Shown piece after piece: positions 14,947 to 23,057 of a stretch of 59,296 bases of DNA. The notes under the pieces were generated by a model. It was not told the DNA's origin. It searched no databases and saw nothing but the letters and a program-made list of their open reading frames with translations. Each line of letters starts with the position of its first letter. The stretch's first letter is position 1. The stretch is from assembly GCA_002371895.1 (NCBI GenBank), contig DFHM01000008.1:1-59296 (forward strand), written 5' to 3'. Made by a program: the position numbers and the translations under genes. This stretch comes from Candidatus Saccharibacteria bacterium UBA3723 (GTDB taxonomy: Bacteria > Patescibacteriota > Saccharimonadia > Saccharimonadales > Saccharimonadaceae).

Positions 14947-15353
14947 TATTTTTTCTTCTCCTTTAGGTAGTCCCAAATTAATTGACCGGCGCAATAAACC
15001 ATCGTAATGATGCCGTACACCATAAGTGTTAATCCTATTCTGGCCATCGCCGCATAAACTATAAATTCTGTAGACATTTCGTATGCAGAACGCGGAGTGT
15101 AGTCAAAATTATTGTAGTTTGTTAGGCCAATAAAATGGATTATGCTACCGAGCACAAGCGAGACAACTGCCGAAATGACAGTTCCGATGCGCTTTTTTCT
15201 ATTTTTGGTAGCGATTTCCTCTTTTACGATTGGCGACTGAACTTTTTCCGCTTCTTCTGGCTTGTCGGTAATTGGGATAACATCTTCACTGCCGCAAGCG
15301 GGACAGCGCATGTCGTTAGCTTCAAATTCGTTGTGGCAGTTTTTGCAATACAT
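14946..15353 (-). CDS. Zinc-ribbon membrane protein
   Basis: A 135-residue protein with an N-terminal zinc ribbon (CKNC and CPACG at residues 3-22) and two membrane helices at about 58-76 and 98-122. TATAAT at 15361-15366 is seven bases before the ATG, so the mRNA should be leaderless. It heads an operon with DUF3592 and NUDIX genes, the stop overlapping the next start. Function unknown. Confidence 0.75.
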   Translation of the reverse strand: MYCKNCHNEFEANDMRCPACGSEDVIPITDKPEEAEKVQSPIVKEEIATKNRKKRIGTVISAVVSLVLGSIIHFIGLTNYNNFDYTPRSAYEMSTEFIVYAAMARIGLTLMVYGIITMVYCAGQLIWDYLKEKKK

Positions 15354-15369
15354 TTACCACATTATAGCA

Positions 15370-16269
15370 TTAGCCGAATATAGAACGCTTTGCCTTTGCG
15401 AATTCTTGGATGAGCTCTTTTTGCTTTTTGTTGATGTTCTTTGGAATTTCAACATTGATTGTAACGATGTGTGGGCCACGCTCGGTTGAACCGACTTGGA
15501 TTGGTGCGCCGTGGCCAGATAGTTTGAAGTTTGTGCCTGGCTGAGTACCGGCTGGGACCTTCATCCTAATCTTGCCATCAACGGTATCGACATCAACTTC
15601 CGTACCAAGGACGGCATCTACCATAGAAATTGTGGCTTCGGAAAGAATGAGGTTTCCTTCACGCGTAAGAGTTTTGTGGGCGCGTACGCGGATTTCAACA
15701 AGAAGGTCGCCGCGCTGACCACCCTCGACTGGGGATGGGCCGCCTTTGCCGCCGAGGCGAATCTGCTGGCCATCATGGATGCCGGCTGGGATTTTGAGCT
15801 TGATCTGCTCGCCATCAACGGAGATGTTTTTGGTCGTGCCAAAGATTGCTTCTTCAAAATCGATTGTAGTAGACGTGCGATAGTCACGGCCACGACGTGC
15901 ACCGCGGAAACCGCCACCAAAGCCAAACATTGCGCCAAGAATATCATCGAGACCACCACCGCCGCCGAAGTCGAAGTTGAAAGTTTGGCCATTGAAGTCG
16001 AAGCCACCAGCAAATGGATTACCGCCAGCACCGGCACCTGCGCCGCCAACACCAGCATGGCCGAATTGATCGTAGCGCTGACGCTTGGTTTTGTCGCTCA
16101 AAACAGAATAAGCTTCGTTAACTTCCTTGAACTTTTCCTCTGCCTCTTTGTTGCCCGGATTTTTGTCTGGATGGTACTTAATAGCAAGCTTGCGGAAAGC
16201 CTTTTTGATTTCATCATCAGATGCACCCTTCTGGATGCCGAGAACTTCGTAATAGTCTCTTTTACTCAT
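15370..16269 (-). CDS. dnaJ: DnaJ-type co-chaperone without zinc finger (CbpA-like)
   Basis: A 299-residue Hsp40. The J domain (residues 4-68) has the HPDKNPGN motif needed to stimulate DnaK; a Gly/Phe-rich linker spans about 72-130; the C-terminal substrate-binding domains follow directly. The four CxxCxGxG repeats of classical DnaJ are absent, so it is type II, like CbpA. TTGACC-N17-TATACT lies upstream with the -10 seven bases before the ATG, a leaderless arrangement. grpE and dnaK are not in this window. Confidence 0.93.
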   Translation of the reverse strand: MSKRDYYEVLGIQKGASDDEIKKAFRKLAIKYHPDKNPGNKEAEEKFKEVNEAYSVLSDKTKRQRYDQFGHAGVGGAGAGAGGNPFAGGFDFNGQTFNFDFGGGGGLDDILGAMFGFGGGFRGARRGRDYRTSTTIDFEEAIFGTTKNISVDGEQIKLKIPAGIHDGQQIRLGGKGGPSPVEGGQRGDLLVEIRVRAHKTLTREGNLILSEATISMVDAVLGTEVDVDTVDGKIRMKVPAGTQPGTNFKLSGHGAPIQVGSTERGPHIVTINVEIPKNINKKQKELIQEFAKAKRSIFG

Positions 16270-16276
16270 GTATTAC

Positions 16277-16305
16277 AGTATAGCTTTTAGCAGTCTGCGG
16301 GTCAA
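16277..16305 (-). promoter_or_regulatory. Promoter of the dnaJ-type gene
   Basis: TTGACC (16300-16305), 17-bp spacer, TATACT (16277-16282) on the minus strand, seven bases before the start codon. Confidence 0.8.
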
Positions 16306-16310
16306 GAGTG

Positions 16311-17258
16311 CTAATTCATTAAAATGATGCCGCAAATGATTAACGCGCCAGCGATCATATACTGCGCAATAATGCTCTTTGTGATGCGTTTGCTGCGGAT
16401 GAACTTCGGGAAGATTTTGCCAAGGAAAATTGTAATAAAGAACGAGGTAAAGAGGCTGGAGACCTTACCGATCGGCGAAACGAGCGAGACTACTGGCGCT
16501 GCGATTAAGCCGAATTTGTAGAGGATTTCGGCAATACTGAGCGTCATATTGTCCGCGATAAGAAGCCCCATATTGACGTTGTGTTTGCGCCCCTGGAAGA
16601 AGGTGCGCACGAGAGCTTTGCGCCAGGAGTCGAAGAAAATAATTGCCATGATGACTGCGAGGAGCGAGCCGAGTTCAAAGAAGAAGAATGATTGAGCAAA
16701 GAGTACGTAATTTGCCGTAGCGTCACCGAGGAATTTTGCAAATACGATGTCCGATAGAACCGAGAAGAAGCTACTAATTACTGTAAGGAGTGCAACCTTG
16801 AGATTTGGGGCCTGTTTTTTGCTTCCCTTCATGCCACCAAGAATTACGACCGCAGTGGCGCCCATAATAAAGAGAAAACCGATACCTTGATTGATGGTGA
16901 TTATTTCGCCGAGCAAGGCTACGCCGAGGCCTAGCGAGATGAGTGGACCGACCTGGCCGAAGATTGTAATATCGGTATTGTCGCCCTCCTGGAGAGCCTT
17001 GTAATAGTAGACTGCGCCAATGATATTAATAGCGCCAGCAAGAACAAGACCAAAGGCATTACTGACCGGCATCATAAAAGTGGCGCGACCAAAGATTGCA
17101 AGAAGCAAAACAAGCATCAGAAGGAAGCTTGGAATGTGCGCGACAACTAATGCGCCAGCGCGCTTCTTTGGCAAGGCAACATCTGTCAGGTAATTCTGGA
17201 CGAAACCGCCGAAGCAGTAAAAAACTGACGCCAGAGCCGGGAAGATGATCCAATACAT
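16311..17258 (-). CDS. EamA/DMT-family transporter
   Basis: A 315-residue membrane protein with about ten helices in two similar halves, the organisation of drug/metabolite transporters. The phrases VYYYKALQEGD and GVALLGEIIT in the first half match EamA domains. A TAAAAT box at 17265-17270 lies six bases before the ATG. It follows the CBS-domain gene by 23 bp and could also be read from that gene's promoter. Substrate unknown. Confidence 0.85.
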   Translation of the reverse strand: MYWIIFPALASVFYCFGGFVQNYLTDVALPKKRAGALVVAHIPSFLLMLVLLLAIFGRATFMMPVSNAFGLVLAGAINIIGAVYYYKALQEGDNTDITIFGQVGPLISLGLGVALLGEIITINQGIGFLFIMGATAVVILGGMKGSKKQAPNLKVALLTVISSFFSVLSDIVFAKFLGDATANYVLFAQSFFFFELGSLLAVIMAIIFFDSWRKALVRTFFQGRKHNVNMGLLIADNMTLSIAEILYKFGLIAAPVVSLVSPIGKVSSLFTSFFITIFLGKIFPKFIRSKRITKSIIAQYMIAGALIICGIILMN

Positions 17259-17281
17259 GCTTTTATTTTAGCATAAGCAGC

Positions 17282-17926
17282 TTATTTTTCAGTACGACGC
17301 GCGACCGAAAATGGAGAGTCGTCCGAGGTGAAGGAATCTTTAACGCGACGACCAAATAACATTGCCATCAACATATCGAGCGTGACGCTACCAATGACAT
17401 GAGCATCGCGGTCCACGACGATAATATAGTCTGAATTAGTGCGAATAATCGCTGCAAGGAGCATCTTTAATGAATAGTCGCCGCGCGCGAAGGAGACCTT
17501 TTTGTCGATAAATTGGTCAACCGGTTGGTCTTCTGTGATTGTGAGTGGGTCGATGTCATCCGTATGGACGATGCCACAGACCTGGCCTTCTTTGTCTAAT
17601 ACCGGAAAATGTGAGGCGCCGGTTTTGTACATCTTGTCTAGCAAAAGCGGGCCAAGAAAATCTGCCTCCGACAAGAACATCATATCCTTGCGCTCGGTCA
17701 TAATGAGTGAGACTGGTATCTGGTCAAAGGTCATGACGCCAGCTATCAGATTGCGCTGGTCGTTCGATAGGATTTCCTCTGGGGTGCGCTTTAAGACGCC
17801 AATGAACTCTTTTTCGGTCTTTGGAACATAAGGCTGTTTTTTCTCTGGTATGCGGTATTTTGCGAGTTTCGGATCGAGCCAGGCGGTCACTTTTTTCATT
17901 AATTTGTCTTTGAATGACTCTTCCAT
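17282..17926 (-). CDS. CBS-domain protein
   Basis: A 214-residue soluble protein. Residues about 65-195 form a CBS pair (DQIPVSLIMTERKD, FPVLDKEGQVCGIVHTDD, DYIIVVDRDAHVIGSVTLDML) that usually binds adenine nucleotides. The N-terminal 60 residues are basic and resemble the segment preceding CBS domains in CorC/HlyC-type proteins, but no membrane domain is present. A GGAGGAG site precedes the ATG, and a TAAAAT box on the minus strand lies at 17951-17956. It may regulate the DMT transporter next to it; that is speculative. Confidence 0.83.
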   Translation of the reverse strand: MEESFKDKLMKKVTAWLDPKLAKYRIPEKKQPYVPKTEKEFIGVLKRTPEEILSNDQRNLIAGVMTFDQIPVSLIMTERKDMMFLSEADFLGPLLLDKMYKTGASHFPVLDKEGQVCGIVHTDDIDPLTITEDQPVDQFIDKKVSFARGDYSLKMLLAAIIRTNSDYIIVVDRDAHVIGSVTLDMLMAMLFGRRVKDSFTSDDSPFSVARRTEK

Positions 17927-17946
17927 CTTTTCTCCTCCGTGTATGG

Positions 17947-17956
17947 TACAATTTTA
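17947..17956. promoter_or_regulatory. Overlapping divergent -10 boxes
   Basis: TACAAT on the plus strand (17947-17952) and TAAAAT on the minus strand (17951-17956) share two bases. The plus box is six bases before the thiol-protein ATG; the minus box is 25 bases before the CBS gene ATG. Confidence 0.6.
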
Positions 17957-17958
17957 TC

Positions 17959-18684
17959 ATGAATAAGTTTACAGTTGTGGCCATCTTGGTGATTTTGGCC
18001 CTATTCGGAGGTCTAATTGTTTGGACTACCGTTCAGAAAGAAGAAAACCCTACTAGCGTAAAAGATTACGATTCGACAAAGATTATTGCCGGCGACAATA
18101 ACAATGGCAACATTGGCGATCACGTTCGTGGCAATGCTGATGCGAAGGTGATTGTAGTGGAGTATGCAGACTTGCAGTGCCCTGGTTGTGCCGCAGCTAT
18201 GCCAAACATTCACAAACTATACGAACAATATGGAGATCGCGTGGCATTCTTATACCGCAACTTCCCTATTTCTGGCCACCAGAACGCTCGTGCTGCCGCA
18301 GCCGCCGCCGAAAGCGCAGGATTCCAGAATCATTATTGGGATATGGTAGAAACGATTTACGCCAACCGCGCAGATTGGATTTCTGAGGCTGGTTCTGCCC
18401 GCACTGCCGTATTCGTGAGCCTATTTAAGGATATCGCTCCAGACGGTGACGTCGAGAAGTTCGAGAAAGATATGGGCGATGCAAACATCGAGACCAAGAT
18501 TAATTTCGATTATTCTCTTGGACGTGAAGTTGATAAAGTTACAGCTACTCCAGCTTTCTATGTAAATGGGCATGCAGTTGATGTAGCTAGTGCTAACACT
18601 CAGGATGATTTGAGGAAGGCTATTGAGACCATGATTAATGATGAACTCAAGAAGGCCGGCGAAGAAACTGGCGCAAAAGAATAA
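17959..18684 (+). CDS. DsbA-like thioredoxin-fold protein
   Basis: A 241-residue membrane-anchored thiol oxidoreductase. A hydrophobic helix (about 5-23) anchors it, and the extracytoplasmic domain is of the Thioredoxin_4/DsbA type with active site CPGC in EYADLQCPGCAA at about residue 75 and the cis-proline loop TATPAFYVNG near 195. It probably makes disulfides in exported proteins; several secreted proteins of this window contain cysteine pairs. The ATG at 17959 is chosen because a TACAAT box is six bases upstream; the longer frame begins before it. A terminator follows at 18702. Confidence 0.9.
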   Translation: MNKFTVVAILVILALFGGLIVWTTVQKEENPTSVKDYDSTKIIAGDNNNGNIGDHVRGNADAKVIVVEYADLQCPGCAAAMPNIHKLYEQYGDRVAFLYRNFPISGHQNARAAAAAAESAGFQNHYWDMVETIYANRADWISEAGSARTAVFVSLFKDIAPDGDVEKFEKDMGDANIETKINFDYSLGREVDKVTATPAFYVNGHAVDVASANTQDDLRKAIETMINDELKKAGEETGAKE

Positions 18685-18701
18685 TTATTCTTGCAAACAT
18701 C

Positions 18702-18727
18702 AAAAAATGCCCGATTGGGCATTTTTT
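18702..18727. terminator. Bidirectional terminator between the DsbA-like gene and a small ORF
   Basis: AAAAAATGCCC (18702-18712), GATT loop, GGGCATTTTTT (18717-18727). It can serve both the plus-strand thiol gene and the minus-strand small ORF ending at 18729. Confidence 0.92.
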
Positions 18728-18728
18728 G

Positions 18729-18800
18729 TTACATTTCGATGTATTCATTCCATCGAAGTGTATCCATTCGGAGCGTCCCCTTGCGAGTACGCTTTTTCAT
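18729..18800 (-). CDS. Predicted 23-residue basic peptide with structured leader
   Basis: An ATG at 18800 is preceded by AGGAG with a six-base spacer and encodes a 23-residue peptide, beginning MKKRTRKGTLRMDTLRW and ending EYIEM, then TAA. A full promoter lies upstream (18885-18913) and an intrinsic terminator starts just after the stop, so this is a complete small transcription unit. I do not recognise the peptide; it could be a tiny structural or ribosome-associated protein, a toxin or a leader peptide. Confidence 0.6.
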   Translation of the reverse strand: MKKRTRKGTLRMDTLRWNEYIEM

Positions 18801-18821
18801 GGTGTTCTCCTGCTTAGTAAT

Positions 18822-18880
18822 GACATGCTCTCTTACGACATTTTCCCCAAAATCCGATATGTGGATCCGAGAGCAATGTC
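18822..18880 (-). promoter_or_regulatory. Structured 5' leader of the 23-residue peptide gene
   Basis: On the minus strand GACATTGCTCTC (18869-18880) pairs with GAGAGCATGTC (18822-18832) over eleven base pairs with one bulged T, closing a domain of about 36 nt with an inner ATCC...GGAT hairpin. The helix begins at about the predicted transcription start, and the ribosome-binding site follows it. This could be a riboswitch-like or ribosomal-protein-binding leader; no known class is recognised. Confidence 0.5.
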
Positions 18881-18884
18881 TAAG

Positions 18885-18913
18885 ATTTTAGCAAATAATG
18901 CTCGCTAAGACAA
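18885..18913 (-). promoter_or_regulatory. Promoter of the small peptide gene
   Basis: TTGTCT (18908-18913), 17-bp spacer, TAAAAT (18885-18890) on the minus strand, placing the start near 18878. Confidence 0.75.
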
Positions 18914-18933
18914 GCATAAACTTTTTCTACCCC

Positions 18934-19512
18934 TTAACGATTCTTGAGTGCTAACCTGATGCGATCTTCCACAGAAAGGCTAGAATCGACGCCTTCGAGG
19001 GCCTTTGTAGCGTCTGCAAGTGTGAATCCAAGCGCCATTAATGCGTCTAGGGCTTCGTCATTTGCTTGAAGGGCTTGTTGCTCTGGTTCGGACTTGCGGC
19101 CATAATAGGTTGGGAGGCCGACTTTGTCGCGAAGATCGACAATGACGCGCTCGGCGGATTTCTTGCCGACGCCGCTAGCCTTGGAAATATAGCCCGCATC
19201 GGCATTTGCAATAGCATTGCGAACTTCTTCTGGGGTGGCGAGGCTTAGAATCGCCATGGCGGCTTTTGGCCCGATGCCCTGGACGGTGATTAGTAATTCG
19301 AATAATTTCTTGGCGGCGAGACTTGTGAAGCCAAAAAGCTCCTCGGACTGCTCGCGGATATGGTGATAAGTATAGAGTTTAACATCGTCATTGAGGTTGA
19401 GATTTTCGAAATCTATCGCCGTAAGGCTAACCTCGTAACCCACACCCTGGACGTCGATTATCACTGAACTTGCGAATTTTTCGGCCACTTGGCCACGGAC
19501 GTGTGCAATCAT
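18934..19512 (-). CDS. ruvA: Holliday junction DNA helicase subunit RuvA
   Basis: A 192-residue protein that binds Holliday junctions and targets RuvB. The N-terminal OB fold (MIAHVRGQVAEK, VIIDVQGVGYEV), two helix-hairpin-helix motifs (VQGIGPKAAMAILS and ASGVGKKSAERVIVDL) and the C-terminal RuvB-binding helix domain (EALDALMALGFTLADATKALEG) are all present. TATAAT at 19520-19525 is seven bases before the ATG, directly after the terminator of the upstream hydrolase gene, so ruvA is transcribed separately and probably leaderless. Confidence 0.97.
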   Translation of the reverse strand: MIAHVRGQVAEKFASSVIIDVQGVGYEVSLTAIDFENLNLNDDVKLYTYHHIREQSEELFGFTSLAAKKLFELLITVQGIGPKAAMAILSLATPEEVRNAIANADAGYISKASGVGKKSAERVIVDLRDKVGLPTYYGRKSEPEQQALQANDEALDALMALGFTLADATKALEGVDSSLSVEDRIRLALKNR

Positions 19513-19528
19513 ATCTATTATTATACAA

Positions 19529-19550
19529 GAAAAAGGCCGCGGGTGCGGCC
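19529..19550 (-). terminator. Terminator of the SleB-like hydrolase gene
   Basis: On the minus strand GGCCGC, ACCC loop, GCGGCC and five T. It sits between the hydrolase stop at 19555 and the ruvA promoter. Confidence 0.88.
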
Positions 19551-19554
19551 ATGG

Positions 19555-20262
19555 TTATGCAGGATATCCGTAGAAGACGTTGCCGCCGTGCCATTCATAA
19601 TCGTCTGAATCTGCGCCAAAGTTATTGAAGTATAGATAATAACTAGGCAAGATTGGCTTATAGTCGGCAGATAAAACCTTTTCTACGACTTCCTCGCATA
19701 GGGCGTAAGAATCCGGCTCCTTGATTGGATAAGCGTATAGACCTTTGGCTGGTTCGAATTGGTTCTTTTGATAGACAACCCCTTCGACTGTATCCGGAAA
19801 TTCGTCATCCAGCATACGGTTTAGCACTGTCTCCATAACGGCTTCGCCGCCGATTCCCCTACTCTCGTGATACACCAGGCGCACCAAGATGTCTCTATCT
19901 GAGTCCGAGATGCTTGGTATGATTCCGGCATAACGATTGTGATAATCCGGCTCTTTGACTGGCGGAGCTGGAACTTCTGTTTCCGTCTCCTCCGTTGCCT
20001 CTGGTTGTGCCTGATTGATCTCGCTGGCGGTTTCTGTTGGCGTTTCAACTTCTTGTGCCTGTTTGTTGGCGGACGAGTCTACCACTTTTGCGGTCAAGAT
20101 GACCGCTTCGTAGGTAACGTCTGCCTTGTCGGCATCCTTTGCGTTAGCGCTGCCAGCACTATGACTGGGCGCAAGGCATAGGATTAATATGCCGAAGATC
20201 AGCGCCGCGATGGCGAAATGTTTGAAAATGTCGTAGTTGTGGTTTGATATGGATTTTTCCAT
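19555..20262 (-). CDS. Membrane-anchored cell wall hydrolase (SleB/CwlJ type)
   Basis: A 235-residue protein: an N-terminal hydrophobic segment at about 14-35, a low-complexity Thr/Glu/Pro stretch (about 60-105), and a C-terminal Hydrolase_2 (PF07486) domain from about 115, with LVRLVYHESRGIGGEAVMETVLNR and VVYQKNQFEP, characteristic of SleB-type lytic transglycosylases/amidases. The glutamate in HESRG is the likely catalytic acid. It would cleave peptidoglycan at the cell surface, either its own or a neighbour's. It has its own consensus promoter (20347-20375) and a leader of about 78 nt with two hairpins and GGGGAAGGAG as ribosome-binding site. Confidence 0.87.
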   Translation of the reverse strand: MEKSISNHNYDIFKHFAIAALIFGILILCLAPSHSAGSANAKDADKADVTYEAVILTAKVVDSSANKQAQEVETPTETASEINQAQPEATEETETEVPAPPVKEPDYHNRYAGIIPSISDSDRDILVRLVYHESRGIGGEAVMETVLNRMLDDEFPDTVEGVVYQKNQFEPAKGLYAYPIKEPDSYALCEEVVEKVLSADYKPILPSYYLYFNNFGADSDDYEWHGGNVFYGYPA

Positions 20263-20279
20263 AAAAATAACTCCTTCCC

Positions 20280-20339
20280 CACATAAGAGTGTTTCATCTC
20301 TACGTGAACTGCAAAATTACTCGGGATTAATTCAGCCCG
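20280..20339 (-). promoter_or_regulatory. Two-hairpin 5' leader of the SleB-like gene
   Basis: In the minus-strand leader, CGGG (20336-20339) pairs with CCCG (20322-20325), and CACGTAGAG pairs with CTCTTATGTG (20280-20306, one bulge). The second hairpin abuts the GGGGAAGGAG ribosome-binding site and may control its access. No known riboswitch class recognised. Confidence 0.4.
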
Positions 20340-20346
20340 TGTTTAT

Positions 20347-20375
20347 ATATTAGCATAGATTTGCTATTTTGTCAA
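20347..20375 (-). promoter_or_regulatory. Promoter of the SleB-like hydrolase gene
   Basis: TTGACA (20370-20375), 17-bp spacer, TAATAT (20347-20352) on the minus strand; start near 20340. Confidence 0.85.
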
Positions 20376-20396
20376 GCATGTGCTATTTGAGCGGGA

Positions 20397-20891
20397 CTAA
20401 CGATAGGCGATTCTGGTCATTAAAGCATGTGTAATGGCGGCCGCTAGCGCATCCGCAGCATCATCGGGTTTTACGATCTGTTCCATCTTGAGATAAACGC
20501 GGACTGCCTCCTGCATATCTTTCTTTTTGGCGCGGCCATAGCCAGTTAAAGTCTGCTTGATCTGAAGCGGAGTGTATTCGGAAATAGGGATGCCGTGTTG
20601 TTTCGCGACAAGAATACAGACACCACGCGCCTCCGCAACGGTTATGCCCGTAGTGATGTTCTGGTTGAAATAGAGTTTCTCGATTGAGACCTCATCTGGG
20701 TGAGTTTCATCAATAATCTGATTTAACGAGTCGTAAATATCTAGCAAACGATCCTCAAGCGGAGTGTGAGCAGGCGTAGTGATAACACCCGCCGTAATCA
20801 TGCGTGGCTGCTTGCGATGCTCATACTGAACAACGCCAAAACCACAGATGCCCGTACCCGGGTCAATTCCTAAGACACGTTTCGCCGACAT
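20397..20891 (-). CDS. ruvC: Holliday junction resolvase RuvC
   Basis: A 164-residue nuclease that resolves the junctions migrated by RuvAB. The four acidic sites of the RNase H-like fold are visible: D10 in GIDPGTG, E in SIEKLYF, and the C-terminal DDAADALAAAITHA pair; YGRAKKKDMQ is the DNA-binding region. TATACT (20898-20903) is six bases before the ATG even though this point lies inside the 3' end of the upstream surface-protein gene, which it overlaps by 22 bp; ruvC thus probably has its own leaderless promoter. Confidence 0.96.
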   Translation of the reverse strand: MSAKRVLGIDPGTGICGFGVVQYEHRKQPRMITAGVITTPAHTPLEDRLLDIYDSLNQIIDETHPDEVSIEKLYFNQNITTGITVAEARGVCILVAKQHGIPISEYTPLQIKQTLTGYGRAKKKDMQEAVRVYLKMEQIVKPDDAADALAAAITHALMTRIAYR

Positions 20892-22291
20892 ATCTTTAGT
20901 ATAACCTGTTTTATCTCTTTACGGTATTGATAAACCACGTATATGACGCCGATGGCAACTAGTAGTATGACTGCACCCGTGGCGATGAATATCTTAGGGT
21001 TATCATACGAGCCCTCCTCTGTCTCTTCTACTGGATATTCCATACCGGTGTTTTCGCGGATTTTGTGGCAACGATTCGTATTTGGATTTAACTCATAGCC
21101 CTCGGCACATTCTTTGACGGTGGCGGCGGCCGGGTTTTTCTTACAGCGGCCAGTTTCCAGATTGAGATAATAGCCCTCCTTGCACGTAGTGGTCTTTACT
21201 ACTGGAATATTTCTACATCTACCAGTAAGCGGATTGAGGTATTTTCCTTCTGGACAAGTTATCTCTTCTTCTGCCACCTCTTTGACGCAGTTGCCGGTTT
21301 CGGGATTAATAACTTTGCCATCGTCGCAGGTTTGGAATTCTTGATAGACATTCTCTGCGCCAGGGGTGGGTTGGTAGGTTTGGAGCCATTTTTCTGACTC
21401 GGTGCCGATATTGAAGAGTGCATAAGAAGTGCTTTTCTTTTGGCCATGCGGGAGCAATGTATCGATTCCAGATAGCGAATAAGTATTAAATACGGTTGGA
21501 TTCTTCGTATATGTTAGGTCTGGGTTTTTGTATACATAATATGCACCCGGTGAGATAATGCCGGTTATGGGATAAATCTTATTTTTATAGGAATATTCAC
21601 AGAGTGATATATCTTGGTCAATTTCTGTAGGATTATAAAATTCGACAAACTGCTCGGCTGGCGAATCTGTGTAATAGGTAAAGATCTCCGTCATCATGAC
21701 GCCACAAGATTCTGGCAGCTCTTCTTGAACAGCAGGCTCCACAATAACTTCCTCGATATTCGGGTAGTACTTCTCCTCCATGAAGCCTTCCTCTGTGCGG
21801 ATAAGCGACTGATTATCCGCCTCCTTCGTAGAGAAACTGTGGCCCTGATTCTGACAAGTTAGTTTGCCCCAGCAAACCTCATCGATTAGATTGTCCTCAT
21901 GAAAAAGCTGGAGTTTGCCCGCCGTGGATGCCAGGCCAGAACTGCCAAAATTATATGCGTAAACCGTGCCCTGATAGTCTAGATATTGCGGGCTTTTCGC
22001 AAAGCCAAGAACTAGCCGCTTGGAGACTAAAGTTTGTCCCGGCTGGAAGGCTATTTTGCCAGATTCATTGCCGGAGCTATTATAGTAAACCAGAGAATAC
22101 CCATCTAATAAAAACTCTTCTTCGTTGCCGTGCGACAGCTCGATAAAGTCATAATTCTGCGATGATGAGTCATTCTTGTAGCCAGCATTGACGGCTGAAA
22201 TTCAGAACGGAGCCGACTCCGCATAAGAGTGATTCCCCGCCCAAAGAGCGATAGTAAACATAGTAAAAATGATTGCTAATATTTTTCTCAT
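20870..22291 (-). CDS. Lamin-tail-domain surface protein with one in-frame TGA
   Basis: Read through a single TGA at 22202-22204, this frame encodes 473 residues. Residues 1-24 are a signal peptide (MRKILAIIFTMFTIALWAG, cut after SYA). The TGA is codon 30. After it come two lamin-tail-type (LTD) units (NYDFIELSHG..LDGYSL at about 45-65; PAEQFVEFYNP at about 211), then four cysteine repeats of the form C.EG..LNP.TGRC (about 320-430) and a C-terminal membrane helix with a basic tail. No usable start follows the TGA until 21781, which would remove the signal peptide and first LTD. TTGTTG-N17-TAAGAT lies six bases before the ATG. It is either a nonsense-disrupted gene, a recoded TGA, or a sequence error; the rest of the frame looks intact. 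Confidence 0.7.
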
Positions 22292-22297
22292 GCGAGC

Positions 22298-22326
22298 ATC
22301 TTACAAATTATTCAAAAAAGCAACAA
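22298..22326 (-). promoter_or_regulatory. Promoter of the lamin-tail gene
   Basis: TTGTTG (22321-22326), 17-bp spacer, TAAGAT (22298-22303), then six bases to the ATG at 22291. Confidence 0.55.
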
Positions 22327-22367
22327 GCGTAAGTGCAATATTTCCGTAAGCGTGATACACTTAAAAC

Positions 22368-23057
22368 ATGAGCGATTTACTCTGTATCGCTACGATTATC
22401 CTTGTGGGTATTGTTCAGGCTTCCCTGCAACTTAGCTTGGGCGGCCTAATTTTGCTATACCATGCCAGCATGGGCCACCACCGTCGCCGCAAGACGCGCT
22501 TTTTGGCACGACATTACATTATTGGCGCCGCGGTGATTAGTTTCTTGATGGTTTGCACGATTGGGTTCATAATTTCCACGATATTTAACGGTGCACTCAG
22601 GACAGAATACCTAGTAATTTGCGTTGGGATATTCGTCGCAAGCGCCTTGATTATGTGGCTTTTCTATTACCGTCGCGGCAAAAGCACAGAATTGTGGCTA
22701 CCACGATCATTCACTCGTTTTATTCAGAGGCGCGCAAAGGCTACGAATGACAATATTGAAGCCTTCTCACTTGGCCTGCTTAGTAGTTTTGCTGAAATGC
22801 CACTTAGTATTGCGCTCTACTTTGTGGTCGCAAACTGCATCTTAAATCTTAGTGCGCAGTATCAGATTGCTGCCGTGCTTGGCTATACTCTACTTAGCGT
22901 GGTTCCGCTATTAATCCTAAAGTTACGCGTAAAGAGTGGCAAAAATGTCGTCGAGGTTCAGCAGTGGCGCCTTCGCAACAAAGCATTTGCAAGAATTATC
23001 TCTGGTAGCGGCTTCCTAGTTCTTGCAGCATTTGTAACGGTTTATTGGATTTTCTAA
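22368..23057 (+). CDS. Integral membrane protein, function unknown
   Basis: A 229-residue protein with six predicted helices and a basic cytoplasmic loop (SMGHHRRRKTRFLARH at about 34-49). I do not recognise the family. TACACT at 22356-22361 is six bases before the ATG. The stop overlaps the start of the next gene (TAATG), so both are translated together and probably belong with the flavoprotein downstream. Confidence 0.7.
   Translation: MSDLLCIATIILVGIVQASLQLSLGGLILLYHASMGHHRRRKTRFLARHYIIGAAVISFLMVCTIGFIISTIFNGALRTEYLVICVGIFVASALIMWLFYYRRGKSTELWLPRSFTRFIQRRAKATNDNIEAFSLGLLSSFAEMPLSIALYFVVANCILNLSAQYQIAAVLGYTLLSVVPLLILKLRVKSGKNVVEVQQWRLRNKAFARIISGSGFLVLAAFVTVYWIF

Noticed and set aside
14946..14994. 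Upstream extension of the DUF3592 gene
   Set aside because: The extension lies wholly inside the zinc-ribbon gene, and the TAATG overlap with a good ribosome-binding site decides for 14946.
20870..22291. Genome-wide reading of TGA as an amino acid
   Set aside because: One gene ends in TGA at 30264 with further stops close behind in frame, and only one internal TGA was found, so the standard code is the safer assumption.
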